DNA of 64,000 nucleotides from Sphagnum compactum (GCA_965153455.1 OZ234496.1:20514304-20578303), one strand, 5' to 3'. Counted from the first letter of the stretch, positions 37,001-49,119 are shown. The notes: a model not told the origin generated them from the sequence alone. A program made the numbers and translations.

Positions 37001-37943
37001 GTCTTTGATGTTAGACCCTAGATTCAAAAACCTTTGTTTAATATCTTTTTTTTGTTGGTCAAGAGAAAGGTGTAAGTATTGTGGATGAATATGATAGGAG
37101 AATTTTGTATCCTATGTTTTTGAAGTGTTATCATCATTTACATCCATTGACTGAATTTGTTGGATGTGTAGATCAAACATTTGATGAATATTTTAGTTTG
37201 GATATTTTTCAATAGACTGCATGCACAAATGGGCCATCAAAGGAACGTATCACTAGGGAATTATTGATTTTTAGATGTTACCAAGTGAATCCCAAAGACA
37301 TCAAGTGTTTTTTTCAATGGTGAGGAAAACACGAAGCCATGTTTCTTATAGTTGGTTTTTTGGTTCATCAAATCTTAAGCATTGTAGGGTCACAAAAATA
37401 TTTTTTCCTTTAGTGGGCATACTTACAAATCTAAGAAGGTGTCATTTACAATAAGAAAAACCTAGAAAATTTGATTTTTGTGAACAAAAAGTGGCCAAGT
37501 GATCCTAGAGATGGATGTAAACCACCTTCCAATTTAGAAGAGTTCATTCAAACATATTTAGGTTTTGAAAAGGAGTTATAAGAATTTGAAGGTTCATTTG
37601 AACAAGGTGAAATATTGGACATATCAAATGTTGAATTTTTTTTTAGAAAGTTCATTTTTGGTGCAATTTAGTTTTTTTTAACATTACAAATTAATTTTTG
37701 AGATAATAAAATATTTGATTACTTATATGCAAAAATTGGCTTTGAAAACTAATTGGTATCACATGTCTAAAAATCGATGCTTTGAAACCCATGTGAAATT
37801 ATTTTTTGCAAATTTTTGAAACCTTGCCCAAGTTTTGAAAATATGAAAATAAAAATTTAAAAAAGAACCAAATCGGGTCTTTCAAAACAATCTCGTACTT
37901 GAACCCGATGATTATCATAAAACTAAAGACCCACCCAACATTG
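34029..37943 (+). mobile_element. hAT-superfamily DNA transposon, 3.9 kb, defective
   Basis: Flanked on both sides by the 8-bp duplication GTAGCTAC (34,021-34,028 and 37,944-37,951). The termini are inverted: TAGTGTTGGGCGGGT on the left; on the right, the complement of the end reads CAATGTTGGGTGGGT. The 8-bp duplication and TGTTGGG-type ends are diagnostic of hAT. It carries a broken transposase gene, and a tandem array of TTCTGCTCTTCTTGTTCAAC units (34,520-34,640) in its 5' region. Confidence 0.9.
35395..37660 (+). pseudogene. hAT transposase, RICESLEEPER/DAYSLEEPER-like, decayed
   Basis: Blocks in order: a BED zinc-finger remnant (RCILCYDNV and TTLKKHVDAYHD at 35,480-35,600); the catalytic region (TTSFDLWMSKGAHDIFVLVM near 35,965; DQYGLKNKIIFYVKDEGSNL near 36,123; YCFGHVFSKH near 36,257); and the C-terminal hATC dimerisation domain (KHEAMFLIVGFLVHQILSI near 37,330, then GILTNLRRCHLQ). 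Stops and frameshifts occur throughout, so it is inactive. Confidence 0.85.
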
Positions 37944-37951
37944 GTAGCTAC

Positions 37952-38105
37952 ATGCAATGGTTGGTAGTTAACACACAAGTAAAGGCAAGTGGGTTGCTAG
38001 TAGGTAGGTAGGTAGGTAGGTAGGTAGGTAGGAAGGAAAAATAACAATTGAACTAACCACCATGGTTAGCTAGGGAGGTGGAGCCCAATTGAAAAGTGTT
38101 TCTAG
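37952..38105 (-). repeat. Family R, copy 3 (second half), with (TAGG)8
   Basis: Continuation of the R copy interrupted by the hAT element. Positions 38,001-38,032 are eight perfect TAGG units. The stretch ends near the GTTAGCTAGGGAGG segment. Confidence 0.55.
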
Positions 38106-40085
38106 GTATAGTATGTACATAGTAGGTACCATTTGTGTAGGAAAGTGAGCATTACAAATGTATTCTCACATGTAAAATAGTTGTTTCCATGAATTAGATG
38201 GACAAGGTTTTCATACTTGATTTACCATCTATACACTACAATTTTGTAAGCATTTAGAAAGAGTGAAGAAGGTCATCATTTTTCAATGGCCATGATGATC
38301 TCCATGACATTGTGACATTCTATACACATCATAATAACAAAATTAACATGTAGGCATGTCTAACTTCTTGGTAGATATCAATAGCAACATGGTATATTCA
38401 CCTCCAACTTCATTGTCAACTATTTTTATTTTATTTTTTCCTTTCTTTTTTTTACTCTTTGTTGGGGAATCTTTTAGGTAATGATGTCCACTATGCTCAT
38501 ACCATACTTAGTATGACTAATGTTTGGCAATTTCTTTGCTGAATACTTATTAATTTTGAAAAATAAAATTTAGGCAATTTAAAAATATTTTTTCAGAATT
38601 TCAGTAGCTGGGGAATGACTATGCAAAGTGAACCTTTTGTTGTGTATTTGTTATAGTAACCCAATGCTTGTGACATTAAATAAATTTTCACAAGTTGGTT
38701 GTTTGATTTTCAATGTCAATATTTTTTCTCTCTTTTGTTCAACTAGACATTTTGCAAATTATTTTGTGTTGAACATTAGTCATAAGTATGGTATTACAAA
38801 TTAGGATATAATTGAAAGCACTTACATGAGGGCATAAAGTTCCCTACCAATAACGGGGTGCAACATGAAGGGTATAATGTAAATCATAAGGATTATTGCA
38901 TTGATGCTTCCTTTATTTGTAATGCCTTTCAACTTTATTGGCTTTGGCCACAAAGAAGAGGCTATGCATTGATGTAGGATTTGGACATAATTTTTTTGTG
39001 TAGTCATTATGTTGGAATGGGAATTGTGTCAAGATTTGAGAACTTAGCTTTGAGCACACGACTAAAGTTGGAACAAGACAAAAAGGAATGGGCTTGGAAT
39101 AAGTCAACACAAGTTAAACACCCATAAACATTCCCTTTGTGAGAAGGAAATGTGTGGGTGTGAAAGAGAAGTTCTTAAGATTTCCAAATGCATTCTCAAA
39201 AGCTTTTGGGAATGTGAAATTTCGTGGTGTTTTGTAATTTTGGGACAAGGTTTGGGGATCAAACCTTGCCCAAATTGGGTCTTTACTTAAATAGTTGAAA
39301 ATATCTTGAAGATTAAAATACTCTAGTGAATTGACATTGAGAAAACAAGTGTATGTAAAAAAAAGTTATGGCTATTTTAAAGGTTAGGAGTCAAATTGTC
39401 AAAATAATTTTAAATTAATTATTTGACATTTTTAAAGGAGGAAATTAACTTCAATTGAGGAATGCAATCTATTTTTCAAAATGTTTTTTCAAGGATACAA
39501 CTTTTATTTTAAAATTTTTGAATTAATTTTCATACAAAAATGTTATGAACCCACAAAATAGAAAGATTAATAACTTGCAGGCAATTTTAGGACTTTCAAT
39601 TTGGAAGCAAGATAAATGAAAAATGTGGATACCTCTCAAGTTTAAACCACGGTGTGTTTTTTTGAGTGTGTGTTACCCTATCGTTTGTTCATGATCCAAT
39701 TTGATTTTAATTTGCACCAATTGGAGTTTTCTTTATTTATGCATATTGATTTTCATCTTGAGTACAATTTAATGAACTTGTCTTAATATCATCCTATAGA
39801 TCCCATGCCCTCATCAAGTTGTTGCGATCTAGTGAATGCATCCTAGGTTTGCATTTCATTACAAAATCAAAAAATTCAAGAAGGTTTTTTAACTTTGATA
39901 CGATTCAACAAAATTACGGATGCCTTAATATGACTTTTCAATCTTGAGTTTGGAGAAGGATGAGTACCAATTGTCACTAATGTAAATTTATCATTTGAAG
40001 GAATAATGCTCACAAAATAACGAGATATGTTGTCTCGATATGAGCCATCATTCCATTTGCCAATATAAAGCTAGAGTGAACTAAC
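38105..40085. other. AT-rich intergenic DNA, nothing recognised
   Basis: No open frame longer than about 65 codons and no recognisable transposon protein or repeat unit. Confidence 0.5.
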
Positions 40086-40475
40086 ACCCATTAGTGCACC
40101 ATGCAAGCTGGATGGTGAAGGATGTGAAACACTTTTTCACTATCTTCCTATCCACAATTAACCAAAGTTGTTATTTATGTACCAAACCATCCACATGCAT
40201 CTACCTACATGGTGCTAACCAAATGGCTTACCTACACATTTACCAACATATATAATAACCACTTACATTTCCTACCAAGTCGTCTATGATACTTATGCAC
40301 TTACATCAATAACTACAAGCTACATAAGCAATGCGAGGCGGAAGTGCAAATGTTTATAACATAGGTCACCAAGGTGGAACCTATTTTTTATTCAATTCAC
40401 AACTAAATCATGATGGGTTTCCATGGTACACAAGTGGGTGTTGGGTCACATAATCCCCAATATCTTAATCCCATT
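40085..40475 (+). repeat. Dispersed repeat family R, copy 1
   Basis: Collinear with 61,610-62,185: CACCATGCAAGCTGGATGG; TACCAAACCATCCACATGCATC; ATAACCACTTACATT; then ATAGGTCACCAAGGTGGAACC; and GTGGGTGTTGGGTCACATAATCCC, each with a close counterpart in the same order. Noncoding; probably an old non-autonomous element. Confidence 0.7.
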
Positions 40476-40902
40476 CATCAATACCATAGTTGGATACTCT
40501 CATTTATCATCCAAAGATGCCAATAAATAATGCAAAACAATGAAAACCAATGACATGCCATAAATAAGCTAAATAAATTAAATGTGAAAAATGCAAGGTT
40601 TAAGTATGCTGGCTGTAGTTAGATGTCCTTTTGAAAATGAAATTGCATGGCCAAGATATATTTTTGCAATTAGGGTCTCAAATTTCAATCACTTAATTCC
40701 AATAATTTTTAACAATCCATATACAACCATAGGTATGCATGTGGGATGAAAAGGAATAAAAAAATTTGCTAATGAAATGGAAGTACCATCATGACTTGGA
40801 GTTCCTTATGGCCAAAAATATTCTCATGCCAAACAGAAAATTGAAAGCTTGTTCCTAAAGTCTTCTATAGTAAGTAGAAGGCAACTATACATGAGTTCCG
40901 TA

Positions 40903-41211
40903 GCCTAGGGTCAATTTCCAAATTGACAAAATGGATAATTTTATTTTTTCTCAAAAAATGAATTTGTTTTCAAAAAATGATTTTTTAAAAAATTTGAAAT
41001 TATAAAAAATTTAAAAAACAAATTCAATTTCAATTTTCATCATTCAACAAACAATCATCATCTACTATAAGATTGTGATATGAGTAGTGAAATTATTTAG
41101 AATGTAGCCTATAATAATAATATTTTCAACACTTCAACTTCATATTTTCACAAATTTTCAATTCACTATTTTGAGGATTATTTAATGATGAAACTGACCT
41201 CAGGGTAAGGT
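40903..41211 (+). mobile_element. Small TIR element, copy 2 (sister at 12.0 kb)
   Basis: Left end GGGTCAATTTCC, right end GATGAAACTGACCTCAGGG. The middle shares ATATGAGTAGTGAAATTATT and TTTTGAGGATTATTTAATG with the 12.0-kb copy. About 40 bp longer, through extra AAAAAATGA-type sequence. Confidence 0.6.
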
Positions 41212-41686
41212 TAGTTTGAACCAAACACTTGCCAAATTCAACTAGGAATATGATAACCTATGGTTGATTTTTAACCATGAGATGTTGCATCAATGGGATG
41301 CTAATAATACTCTTCCAAGTGTTAGCCACAATTTGTAGTTAAATCATTGATGGTACCTAATTACCAACTTTAGTGGCCATTTTGCCAATGTGTCGCTTTC
41401 TCATTGGACATCCATGCCTCAATTGTAATTCCATATTAAGTTTGCCTACTTGTAGTTTTCTTTAAACTTATAGGTTATCAATTCACATCCATAACCGGCT
41501 CAATATGTGAATGCATCACATAATGTACATGGACATGGATCATTAACCTAACTTCACATCCATAAACTACTCAACATGCGGATGCATCACAACTCATGTA
41601 TTTGAATATGGATCATTAACCTAACTTTTACATCCATGATTCATAAGTTCATTATGGTAAGTTCATAATGGTATAAGCTCTCTTTC

Positions 41687-41802
41687 AAGGGTATTTACCC
41701 AACTTGTTGGCGGAGATACCCGGTCATGCTTCATCCTATCCAGCAAGGGTATTTACCCAACTTGTTGTGGAGATACCCGGTTATGCTTCATCCTATCCGG
41801 CA
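41687..41802. repeat. 58-bp tandem duplication
   Basis: AAGGGTATTTACCCAACTTG starts at 41,687 and again at 41,745. The units differ at only a few positions. GGGTATTTACCC is itself palindromic. Confidence 0.9.
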
Positions 41803-41914
41803 CCATACCTCAAGGGCTTCAAGGCCCAACCTGGTTACCCAAGGTTTGAAACCTTGACTTGAGTTGTACTCTGAGGTTAAGTGTATCTTGGATTGGGGGC
41901 CAAGGGTGAGTGAG

Positions 41915-43600
41915 TGGAGCCCCCCCCACCCCCCTTCTCTCTCTTCACACCAACCCCCACTTTTCGCCGTTCCCCAAAAGCTTGGTTTGCATGTTGTTCA
42001 AGACTTATTGTGGGTATAAAGGTTTTGATTGATTTTTTGGGAGTGGGTGTTTGTCCCTCGGAAAAGAGGGGGGGGGGGGGGGGGGGGGTGTGTTGGGGAA
42101 ACAAATGACTACTAATGAAATAAAAAAAGTCCGAAACAACTATCCACCCACCCATCATCTCCAATCCCCCGAAAACACTCTCCGACCCCCAAAAGAATGC
42201 CACTCCAAATTCATCCCTCCCTCAACCGTGAATTCCGAAACCTACTTAGTTTAAGAATCAAATACCTTTGGTACAAGCTTTTGTACTCCCTTTTATAATT
42301 TTTTATTTTCATTAGGCCCAATTATGTATGGCTTTTGAGTGGGTGCCTATGAGCTTTTCTTTGTTACCCACCCCCTTTTAAAAAAAAAAAGAAATTTGTC
42401 TTTTGCCCAAATTTGCCGTGGAGTAAATAAGTTAGTTTCTTCCGCCAATTGTGAAACTATTGCCATATCTGAAAACGGCCGTATCAATAGTTGTGTTGTG
42501 TGTCAAATTCAAATAAAATTCAGCCCGGCTAACCAACCGCTAGTTGTGTTGTGTTTTGTGTATGTGTGTGTGTGTCTGTGTGCCAGCTTTTTTGGAAATA
42601 ATCTTGAACCGATATAACTTAAAAACGAAAACGGAAACTTAGGACTTGGTCTACAACTTGGGTCACTTGCATTCCGATGCAATCAAGTTGTTGAAATTTT
42701 GTTACGTACCCTACCCTACTACTTACTACCTTTGGTAGCCCCCGACATTAATTATACTATTTTCAGAAATGCTGAAATTTTCAAATTCTATTTTTTTTTC
42801 AAATAAAAAAAATTGATGAAGGAAAGAAAGTATCCAATCTTCGAGAATAGAAAATAAGCATTTTCAAACGTGTCAAAGCTACCAAGGTACTACGGTGGTG
42901 GTTTTTAACAAAGGCACAAGGATAAAGGAACCCCCCCCCCCTCTAAAGGCCCAACCCCTCAACCCCCAAAAAACTTTTTTCTTAAAAAAAATTCCAAATC
43001 TAGCTACCTAAAGCCCAAGTGGTGGGGACCTAAATTCAATCACTAGACAAGCCTGGATCTTAGTGCCCAACAGTACCCCAAAAAGAAAGTACCCTCAACC
43101 CACCCCCCCCCCCCCCTCCACGACCCCACAAAATTAGTTTTTTTAAAAAGCGAACTTTCAAAAAAAATAAATTATGAAACGAAAAATGCATACAAGTGAT
43201 AGTTTCTTAAAAGGAAAAAAGTAATGAAAGTTGGTTTTTCACACAATTTTGAAAAATAAAATTCACACCCAAATCTCTAGGCTTAAAAATAAAGCAAATT
43301 AAACTTTTTTTTTCTTCTTCTTCTTTTTTGCGAGTTCTGTCCTCTCTCCCCCCCCCCCCCCCCCCCCCCAAAACCCCTTCACAGCCGCCAAAATTCAAAA
43401 GGAAAGGGAGAAAGATTTTTAAAAAGAAAAAAAAGGAAAAAAAAAGTTTATAACTTAAGAGGGTCTTAAGTCCTGACGGTTGTGCATTTAATTAATTAAT
43501 TAATTAATTCTTTAATTTTGTTTTCTTTGTTTGTTTCTTTTTTTTCTTTTTTTTTTTGGTCTTTTCAAATTTTGAAAAATATCATCAGTATTGGAAGTAC
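41915..43600. other. Noncoding stretch with a cluster of poly(C)/poly(G) tracts
   Basis: Homopolymers: 21 G at 42,068-42,088, 11 C at 42,931-42,941, 14 C at 43,103-43,116 and 22 C at 43,348-43,369, with shorter C runs near 41,920. Open frames here are artefacts of these tracts. (TTAA)n lies at about 43,486-43,509. This region precedes the F-box transcription unit. Confidence 0.75.
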
Positions 43601-44158
43601 GGACAAGCCCTAGCGAGTGAGTGACTGGAGCATCCGGTGGAGCCCTATCCCTTACCAGATAGGCCGGTCACCACAAGGCCTATCCAAACGGGCGGCTTTC
43701 TGACCAGGTACCCCCCTCTTTCTTTTCCTACCCCCCCCGTTACGGATGCTTCCCTAGTCCGTTTCGCGTGGAACTGTCGTCCTCTTGTGGACCCTCTGCG
43801 ACGGTCAGGCGACCGTTCTGCAGAGAATATGTCCTTCGTCCCCACCAAGTCGTCGTCTCCTTCCGTCGTCACTGCCGCGTTGTGGTTGTTGCTGCTGCCG
43901 TTGTTGCTCCTGCTACTGCTGCTGCGCGACGGAAGTTGCACTCCTGTTGTTGTTACTCCTCTTCTGAGCAGTTTGCTTAAGAAGAGAGTTTGGACAAATG
44001 TTGGTAAAATCGTTTTTTTTCGGGGACAGTCTTTTCTTTGTTCGCTACGAGTCTTTTTTCGTTTTTCCTTAGTCTCGGACGCTTCGCAAACCATCATCGC
44101 ACCACGTCTTCTTTGCTTGCGTACGAAAGAGGAGTCCTTGTTACAGAGATTATCGAAC

Positions 44159-44161
<3 letters not shown>

Positions 44162-44191
<30 letters not shown>
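44162..44191. repeat. CT microsatellite upstream of the F-box gene
   Basis: A pure (CT)15 run about 0.9 kb upstream of the start codon, in a CT- and triplet-rich region that is probably promoter or 5' leader. Confidence 0.85.
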
Positions 44192-44194
<3 letters not shown>

Positions 44195-45074
44195 ACTCTT
44201 CTTCGTCTCTCTTCAGTTTCTATTCTCTTCTGAATACCCGCTGTTGTTATTGTTTGGAATGGTCGTAGACGTTGTCGACCCTACTCAAAACTGTTGTCTG
44301 TCAATAGTTGGACTGGAGGAGGTTTCAAGGAGGTTTCAAGATTAGAACAGTAGTGAGGGTTGCGAGCAGGCGGGAGAGTCGGCTGGGGTTTCGGATTTAG
44401 GAGGGGGGGGGTAAGGGGAGGAGAGGAGAGGAGAGCTAATAAGGAACAGGATGGAGATAGAAGGAGGAAAGACGTCATGAGTCTGTCTGTCTGTTTGTTT
44501 CTAGGGGATATTCTGTTTTCCTATGCTCTCTGGCTATTCTTGTGTCCTTTTTTGTCCTTTTTTGTGGTGAAGAAACGAGGCTCTTTGATTCAGGATATTG
44601 TAAGAATTTGCTGCGGTCTTGAAGACGGGAGAAGAGGACATCAGAGAGAGCAAAAGGCCATTGTTGCCGTGAAGAGGAAGCAACGCTCCAAAGAAGACTG
44701 ATAGAGAAACTGAGACCTATTTCTTAGCCTTCCTGAGAGCGCTGCTCCAGAGACTGTAGCTACTCAGGAACAGACGACGAAGCTTTCAACTTACCTATCT
44801 ATGTCAGCGGCCAGTGGCTTAGCAATGACGGGCTACGGCGATGGAGTTTGAGAACGGACAGAGATTCTTCGTTTCCTTTGGAGGGAAATTTGCATGAAGA
44901 GATTGAGGATGCAAAAGAGGAGATTGTAAGTAATTGTGTGTGTGTGTTGTGGTAAGGGTTTCCCCACTCCTCCTTCTGTTATTGTTGTTCCTCTTCTTCC
45001 TCCTCATGCATATTGAGCAAGCTCTTCTTGTGAAAGACCACCACGGCAGAAATTGCCGGCGGTCAGCTTTCTCG

Positions 45075-46181
45075 ATGCCAATCCCAACAATAGATCACTT
45101 TGATCGACTGCCGGACTCGCTCCTACTCTTGATCTTCAACAAGCTTGCGGACATCAAGGCGCTGGGGAGATGCTGTGCCGTTTCCAGGAGGTTCTATGCC
45201 CTGGCGCCGCTGGTAGACAACGTGGTGGTCAAAGTGGATTGTGTGATTTCAGGAGAGGATGGGGGTTTGAGTGTGCGGGGTCGAGGAATCTTGAGCCACT
45301 TGTTTCGGTTTGTTGTGGGCACCATAGTGAAACCCTTGCAGGTGTTGCAGCACTTTCTTGGGCCCAAGAAAGCCATTCTTGCCGAAGTCTCACATCACTC
45401 ACCAGGAGAGGTTTTGAAGAACTTCAAGGAGATTCAAACCCTAAGGATTGAATTGCCTGGGGGGGAGCTTGGCATCGAAGAAGGTGTTTTGCTCAAGTGG
45501 AAAGCAGAGTTTGGGAGCACACTTGAGAGTTGCGTGATACTTGGAGCTGCATCTCTGGTCAAGCTAGATAAGGAGAGGAAAGCTGTAAAGGGTGGTGGTG
45601 ATAATACAGGAAGGCCAGGATGGTTTTTGAATGGGGGAGGAGAGGAAGAGATTCCTCAAGTTGTTGCAGATGAGGAAGTTGGTGCTCTGGATACTCCTCA
45701 AGATGAGAGTGGCAGTATACCGGAGTCTTTCTACACTGATGGTGGTCTCAAGTTAAGAGTTGTGTGGACCATAAGCTCGCTGATTGCAGCTTCTGCAAGA
45801 CATTATCTTCTTCAGCAAATCATTTCCGATCATCCAACTCTTGAGAGCCTCATTCTTACGGATGCTGATGGACAGGGAATGCTTTGCATGAGCAGGAAGC
45901 AACTGCATGAATTCCGGGACAAACCTCTGGCTACATCTGCAACCTCAAACAGGACGCAAGTTCCAGCACTGAACATGAAGCTGTGGTATGCACCATATTT
46001 GGAGCTTCCTGGTGGAGTTGGGTTGAATGGAGCAACCTTGGTGGCCATTCGTCCAAGTGATCAGCCTGTTCGGAAGGAGGCAGAGGGATTTGTTGCTGGA
46101 GCATTTGAAGAGCCATTTAGATCAGCTGCAAATCTGTTGGTTAAACAACGGACTTACCTTCTGGAGATGAATTCCTTCTAG
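45075..46181 (+). CDS. F-box protein, intronless, At5g46170/At1g30200-type
   Basis: Encodes 368 residues. F-box proteins connect substrates to SKP1-cullin ubiquitin ligases; the substrate of this family is unknown to me. Seen here: the F-box at about 8-45 (HFDRLPDSLLLLIFNKLADI, then ALGRCCAVSRRF); FRFVVGTIVKPLQVLQHFLG; HHSPGEVLKNFKEIQTLRIE; WKAEFGSTLESCVILGA; SIPESFYTDGGLKLRVVWTI; SLIAASARHYLLQ; and the C-terminus TYLLEMNSF, the ending I recall for this family. It is complete and undamaged. Start choice: the ATG at 45,075 puts the F-box at the very N-terminus, as in relatives. An upstream in-frame ATG at 45,006 would add 23 residues. A donor-like GTAAGTAA at 44,926 and an AG at 45,065-45,066 hint at a 5' leader intron that would remove the upstream ATG. 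Confidence 0.93.
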   Translation: MPIPTIDHFDRLPDSLLLLIFNKLADIKALGRCCAVSRRFYALAPLVDNVVVKVDCVISGEDGGLSVRGRGILSHLFRFVVGTIVKPLQVLQHFLGPKKAILAEVSHHSPGEVLKNFKEIQTLRIELPGGELGIEEGVLLKWKAEFGSTLESCVILGAASLVKLDKERKAVKGGGDNTGRPGWFLNGGGEEEIPQVVADEEVGALDTPQDESGSIPESFYTDGGLKLRVVWTISSLIAASARHYLLQQIISDHPTLESLILTDADGQGMLCMSRKQLHEFRDKPLATSATSNRTQVPALNMKLWYAPYLELPGGVGLNGATLVAIRPSDQPVRKEAEGFVAGAFEEPFRSAANLLVKQRTYLLEMNSF

Positions 46182-49100
46182 CATCAAGTCCCTGGGTGTA
46201 GAATTTTTGTCCTTCTGGCTTACAGAGGATGTACTCTTTAAGGGGGGTATGACAGCAAAATCCACCGACAGCTGCTTTCCCGGTAAACTAGTTGGTTCCA
46301 GGACTATCGGATGTATTTTGGCAGCAAGATGGCAGGATCAAAGGGGGGAAGATGCAAATATGTAGCCAAGGGTCCTGTGACATTCTCTTTGTTGGGCGTG
46401 AAAGCTTACCACCTATCTCAATCTCAGGGCTGAGCCTTTGACACACTTAGTCAAATTCGAAAGTTGTGGTTTTGGGGAGGTCAGAAGCTTGACAGTATGC
46501 AAACAAACACCCTGAGGCAAGCAAAGGATGATTTCCCATCATCAAAATGTCCCTGTGAGTTGTGAAATAGTCTAGTTAACAAACCTTTTGTGAGTCTCTG
46601 GTGCCAATCCCAGTCTCCACACCCTAGGTGGCAGTGTTTCCTTAAATTAGATCTACTTGTAGGTTGGGAGTCTTCTTGCATGTGTAAGATTGGCAGTAAG
46701 CAGGCAAGCATCTTACCTGTGACTGCACTTTGCAAAACATACCAGGCATGTCTAATTGAAACTTTGAAGACTTAGTTTGATTTGCTCTTAAGTTTTATAG
46801 CTGTGGTTCAAGCATGTTCTCAGTTCTCTTTGCCTCTGCTGAATCCAGGTCATGGAGATTATGTGCTGGAGTTTTGTACTTTGGGAAGCTGAATCTGTTG
46901 AGCCTTTAGGTCTTCTTAATGTAACATATTTCCTTAACATCAGAGGTCCTCTTTGGACCAAGCTATAAATATGGTTCTTGATACCCTTTTATCTGCTTGA
47001 TGGGAGATGCCCATTGTCCTCTAGTGTAGTTTTTATGTTTATTTATGGTTTTTTGTTTGTTTATTACCCACAAGAGCTTGTGTTCTCTTCTCCACTTTTG
47101 TGTGCATATCCCTTACAATGTGATTAGGTTTAAGGCTGGCTTCTTCAGCATAATCTGATCATACTTTTCAATGCTTGTTGATGAAACTAAAAGCTTATTG
47201 TGATGTGGTTTTAGGTTCAGTTCTTCCTTCAAATACCATGTTTAGGATGATGATTGCAACTTGACAAAAAATTCTTCTTTGGACAATGATGTCATCTTCT
47301 GAGCACAAAAGAGTAGTGTTGCATAGCAATGAAATTGTGTGTTTTAGAGAGTCTTGAATCTGGTACTGTAAATAGCCTTCCAGTAGTACCTTAAGACCCC
47401 TACTGTGATAGCAATATGCAGGTATCTGTCTCTGTTTCTTTATGTCAATTTTTTGCAATGGGTCATGAGTTCATGACAATAAACATCAGGATCCTATTGT
47501 ACCGTATATATATGTATGTAATATTTTGGCAGGACACTAGCGAAATATTTTGTTTTTAATATGTTGTTAATAGAGGTAATGATTTCATAACTATCAGGAG
47601 GTGGTTTTTTCTTGATGGCTGTTATAGCTGCAACAGGTGGTGTTGGGGTGGAACAAATTGGATGATGTGGTACCTTGATAGGGTTCCACATTTATCCACC
47701 GCAAATGGTCCATTCTGTTGATGAGGATCCAGCATTTTGACAATGTCAGTCTCAGAGAAATGACATTGTCAAGCTCAGAATGATTACTGCATATACAGTT
47801 GAATGTTTTGAGGGGATGTTTGTTGGCCCTGCTCAGCGGCTGGAGGCTTTTAGAACATCAGATCGGAGCAAATTTGTTTTTGGCTTGAATTTGGAACCAA
47901 TGTGTGGGTGACAACAGGAAACATAGCTGTACTCTCTAGGCTGATTTTTTTTATCAAATTAATTTTGGACTCAAATTACCTAGTCATGTAGTAGTGAAGG
48001 ATAGCTGAATTGTCACATACATGTGGCATCTCTTGTGGGCCTCATTATGCTGACAGGCTCACTTTGAACCCAAAGTGGCCAAACTCTGCCTGCTCTCTGC
48101 TGAACAAGCAGCTTTTAGTTCTACAGGATTGGCAAGGCCTGCCAATTTGGTACAAAATATCCTGCCTTGTGGATTAGCGTTGCCAGTTATGTCTGCAGAA
48201 TTGGCACCCTTGCAGAACAGCCAATTCAGAATGAGAATAAGTTGGTGAAAGAGGGAGCATTAAGACCTTAGAATTGAGACCCCACCTTGCCGATTAGTTC
48301 TAACAGAATCAGCAACCTTGCTGCTGAACAGCCAATTTAGCATGAAAATAAGTCAATCAAGAGGGAGAGCAGACCTCCTAACAGCTGATAACAATTTGTG
48401 GTTCCATTGTTTCTCGTGATTCTGGTTTACAGAATTGGCACCCTTGCTGCTGAACAGCCAATTTAGCTAGGGTCACATGGATTCCACTATAGAAACATTT
48501 CCTACACAACTAAAGGATCCCCTTGGGCTTCATCATGCTAACGGACCACCATGTGTTTCCAATTTAGTATGTTGAATATTTTTATCATCCTTATGGATGT
48601 TGTTTACAGGGTAGAGGCATTATGCAGTGAGCCACTTTTTGGTTCTGTAGAATTGGGCCAAAGTTTGGTATCCCTACATTTTAGGGTCATGTGGAGTTCC
48701 CTATAAAAACATTTCCAACGTAACCGAAGGATACACTTGGGTTTCGTCATGCTAACTTACCACCAGGTGTGTCCAATTTTGTATGTTGAATATTAGGGCA
48801 GAGCCATGATGCGACAAGCCACTTGTTCTGCAAAGGCTTGATGGTTCCCCCTTTGGAGGAGTGGAAGGAGTTAGTTACCTAGTAGTCACCATCCATCAAG
48901 AGCTGGGCCATTACAGGGAGAAACATACCTTAGATGAAGATCACTAAACACTTCTTGTGGCACAATTGAACAAAAATGGTGAAAGAGGTAAGTGCAAGAA
49001 TGCATGGAACTTCAGTTTGTTAGAAGCTTTGGATTGATCAGGTCTAGATTAGAAGAGCTTTGTAGTAAGTATTCCAGTGTGTGATATTTCAACCACATTG
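46182..49100. other. 3' flank of the F-box gene and decayed repeats
   Basis: The first part is likely 3' untranslated region; AATAAA at about 47,477 is one possible signal, but distant. From 48,180 to 48,800 old repeats accumulate. Three copies of an ACCCTTGCTGCTGAACAGCC-type block lie at about 48,200, 48,315 and 48,440. Confidence 0.5.
48468..48805. repeat. Imperfect direct duplication of about 120 bp
   Basis: 48,468-48,590 and 48,682-48,800 share, in order, TAGGGTCA, ATAAAAACATTTCC-type sequence, ACTTGGGTTTCGTCATGCTA-type sequence, and GTATGTTGAATATT. They are diverged by perhaps 15-20 percent. They could be fragments of the gypsy-like element downstream. Confidence 0.6.
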
Positions 49101-49119
49101 CAGTTTTGGACACAGCATG

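Noticed and set aside
41877-42254. Overlapping proline/glycine-rich open frames on both strands
   Set aside because: They are produced by the poly(C) and poly(G) tracts and have no other coding signs.
43637-44233. 198-codon open frame upstream of the F-box gene
   Set aside because: Built of CT and triplet repeats; it lies in the likely promoter/leader and resembles no protein.
44934-45005. Extension of the F-box protein upstream to a leucine-rich N-terminus (signal-peptide-like)
   Set aside because: The open frame there has no ATG; it is a CTT/TTC-rich leader sequence.
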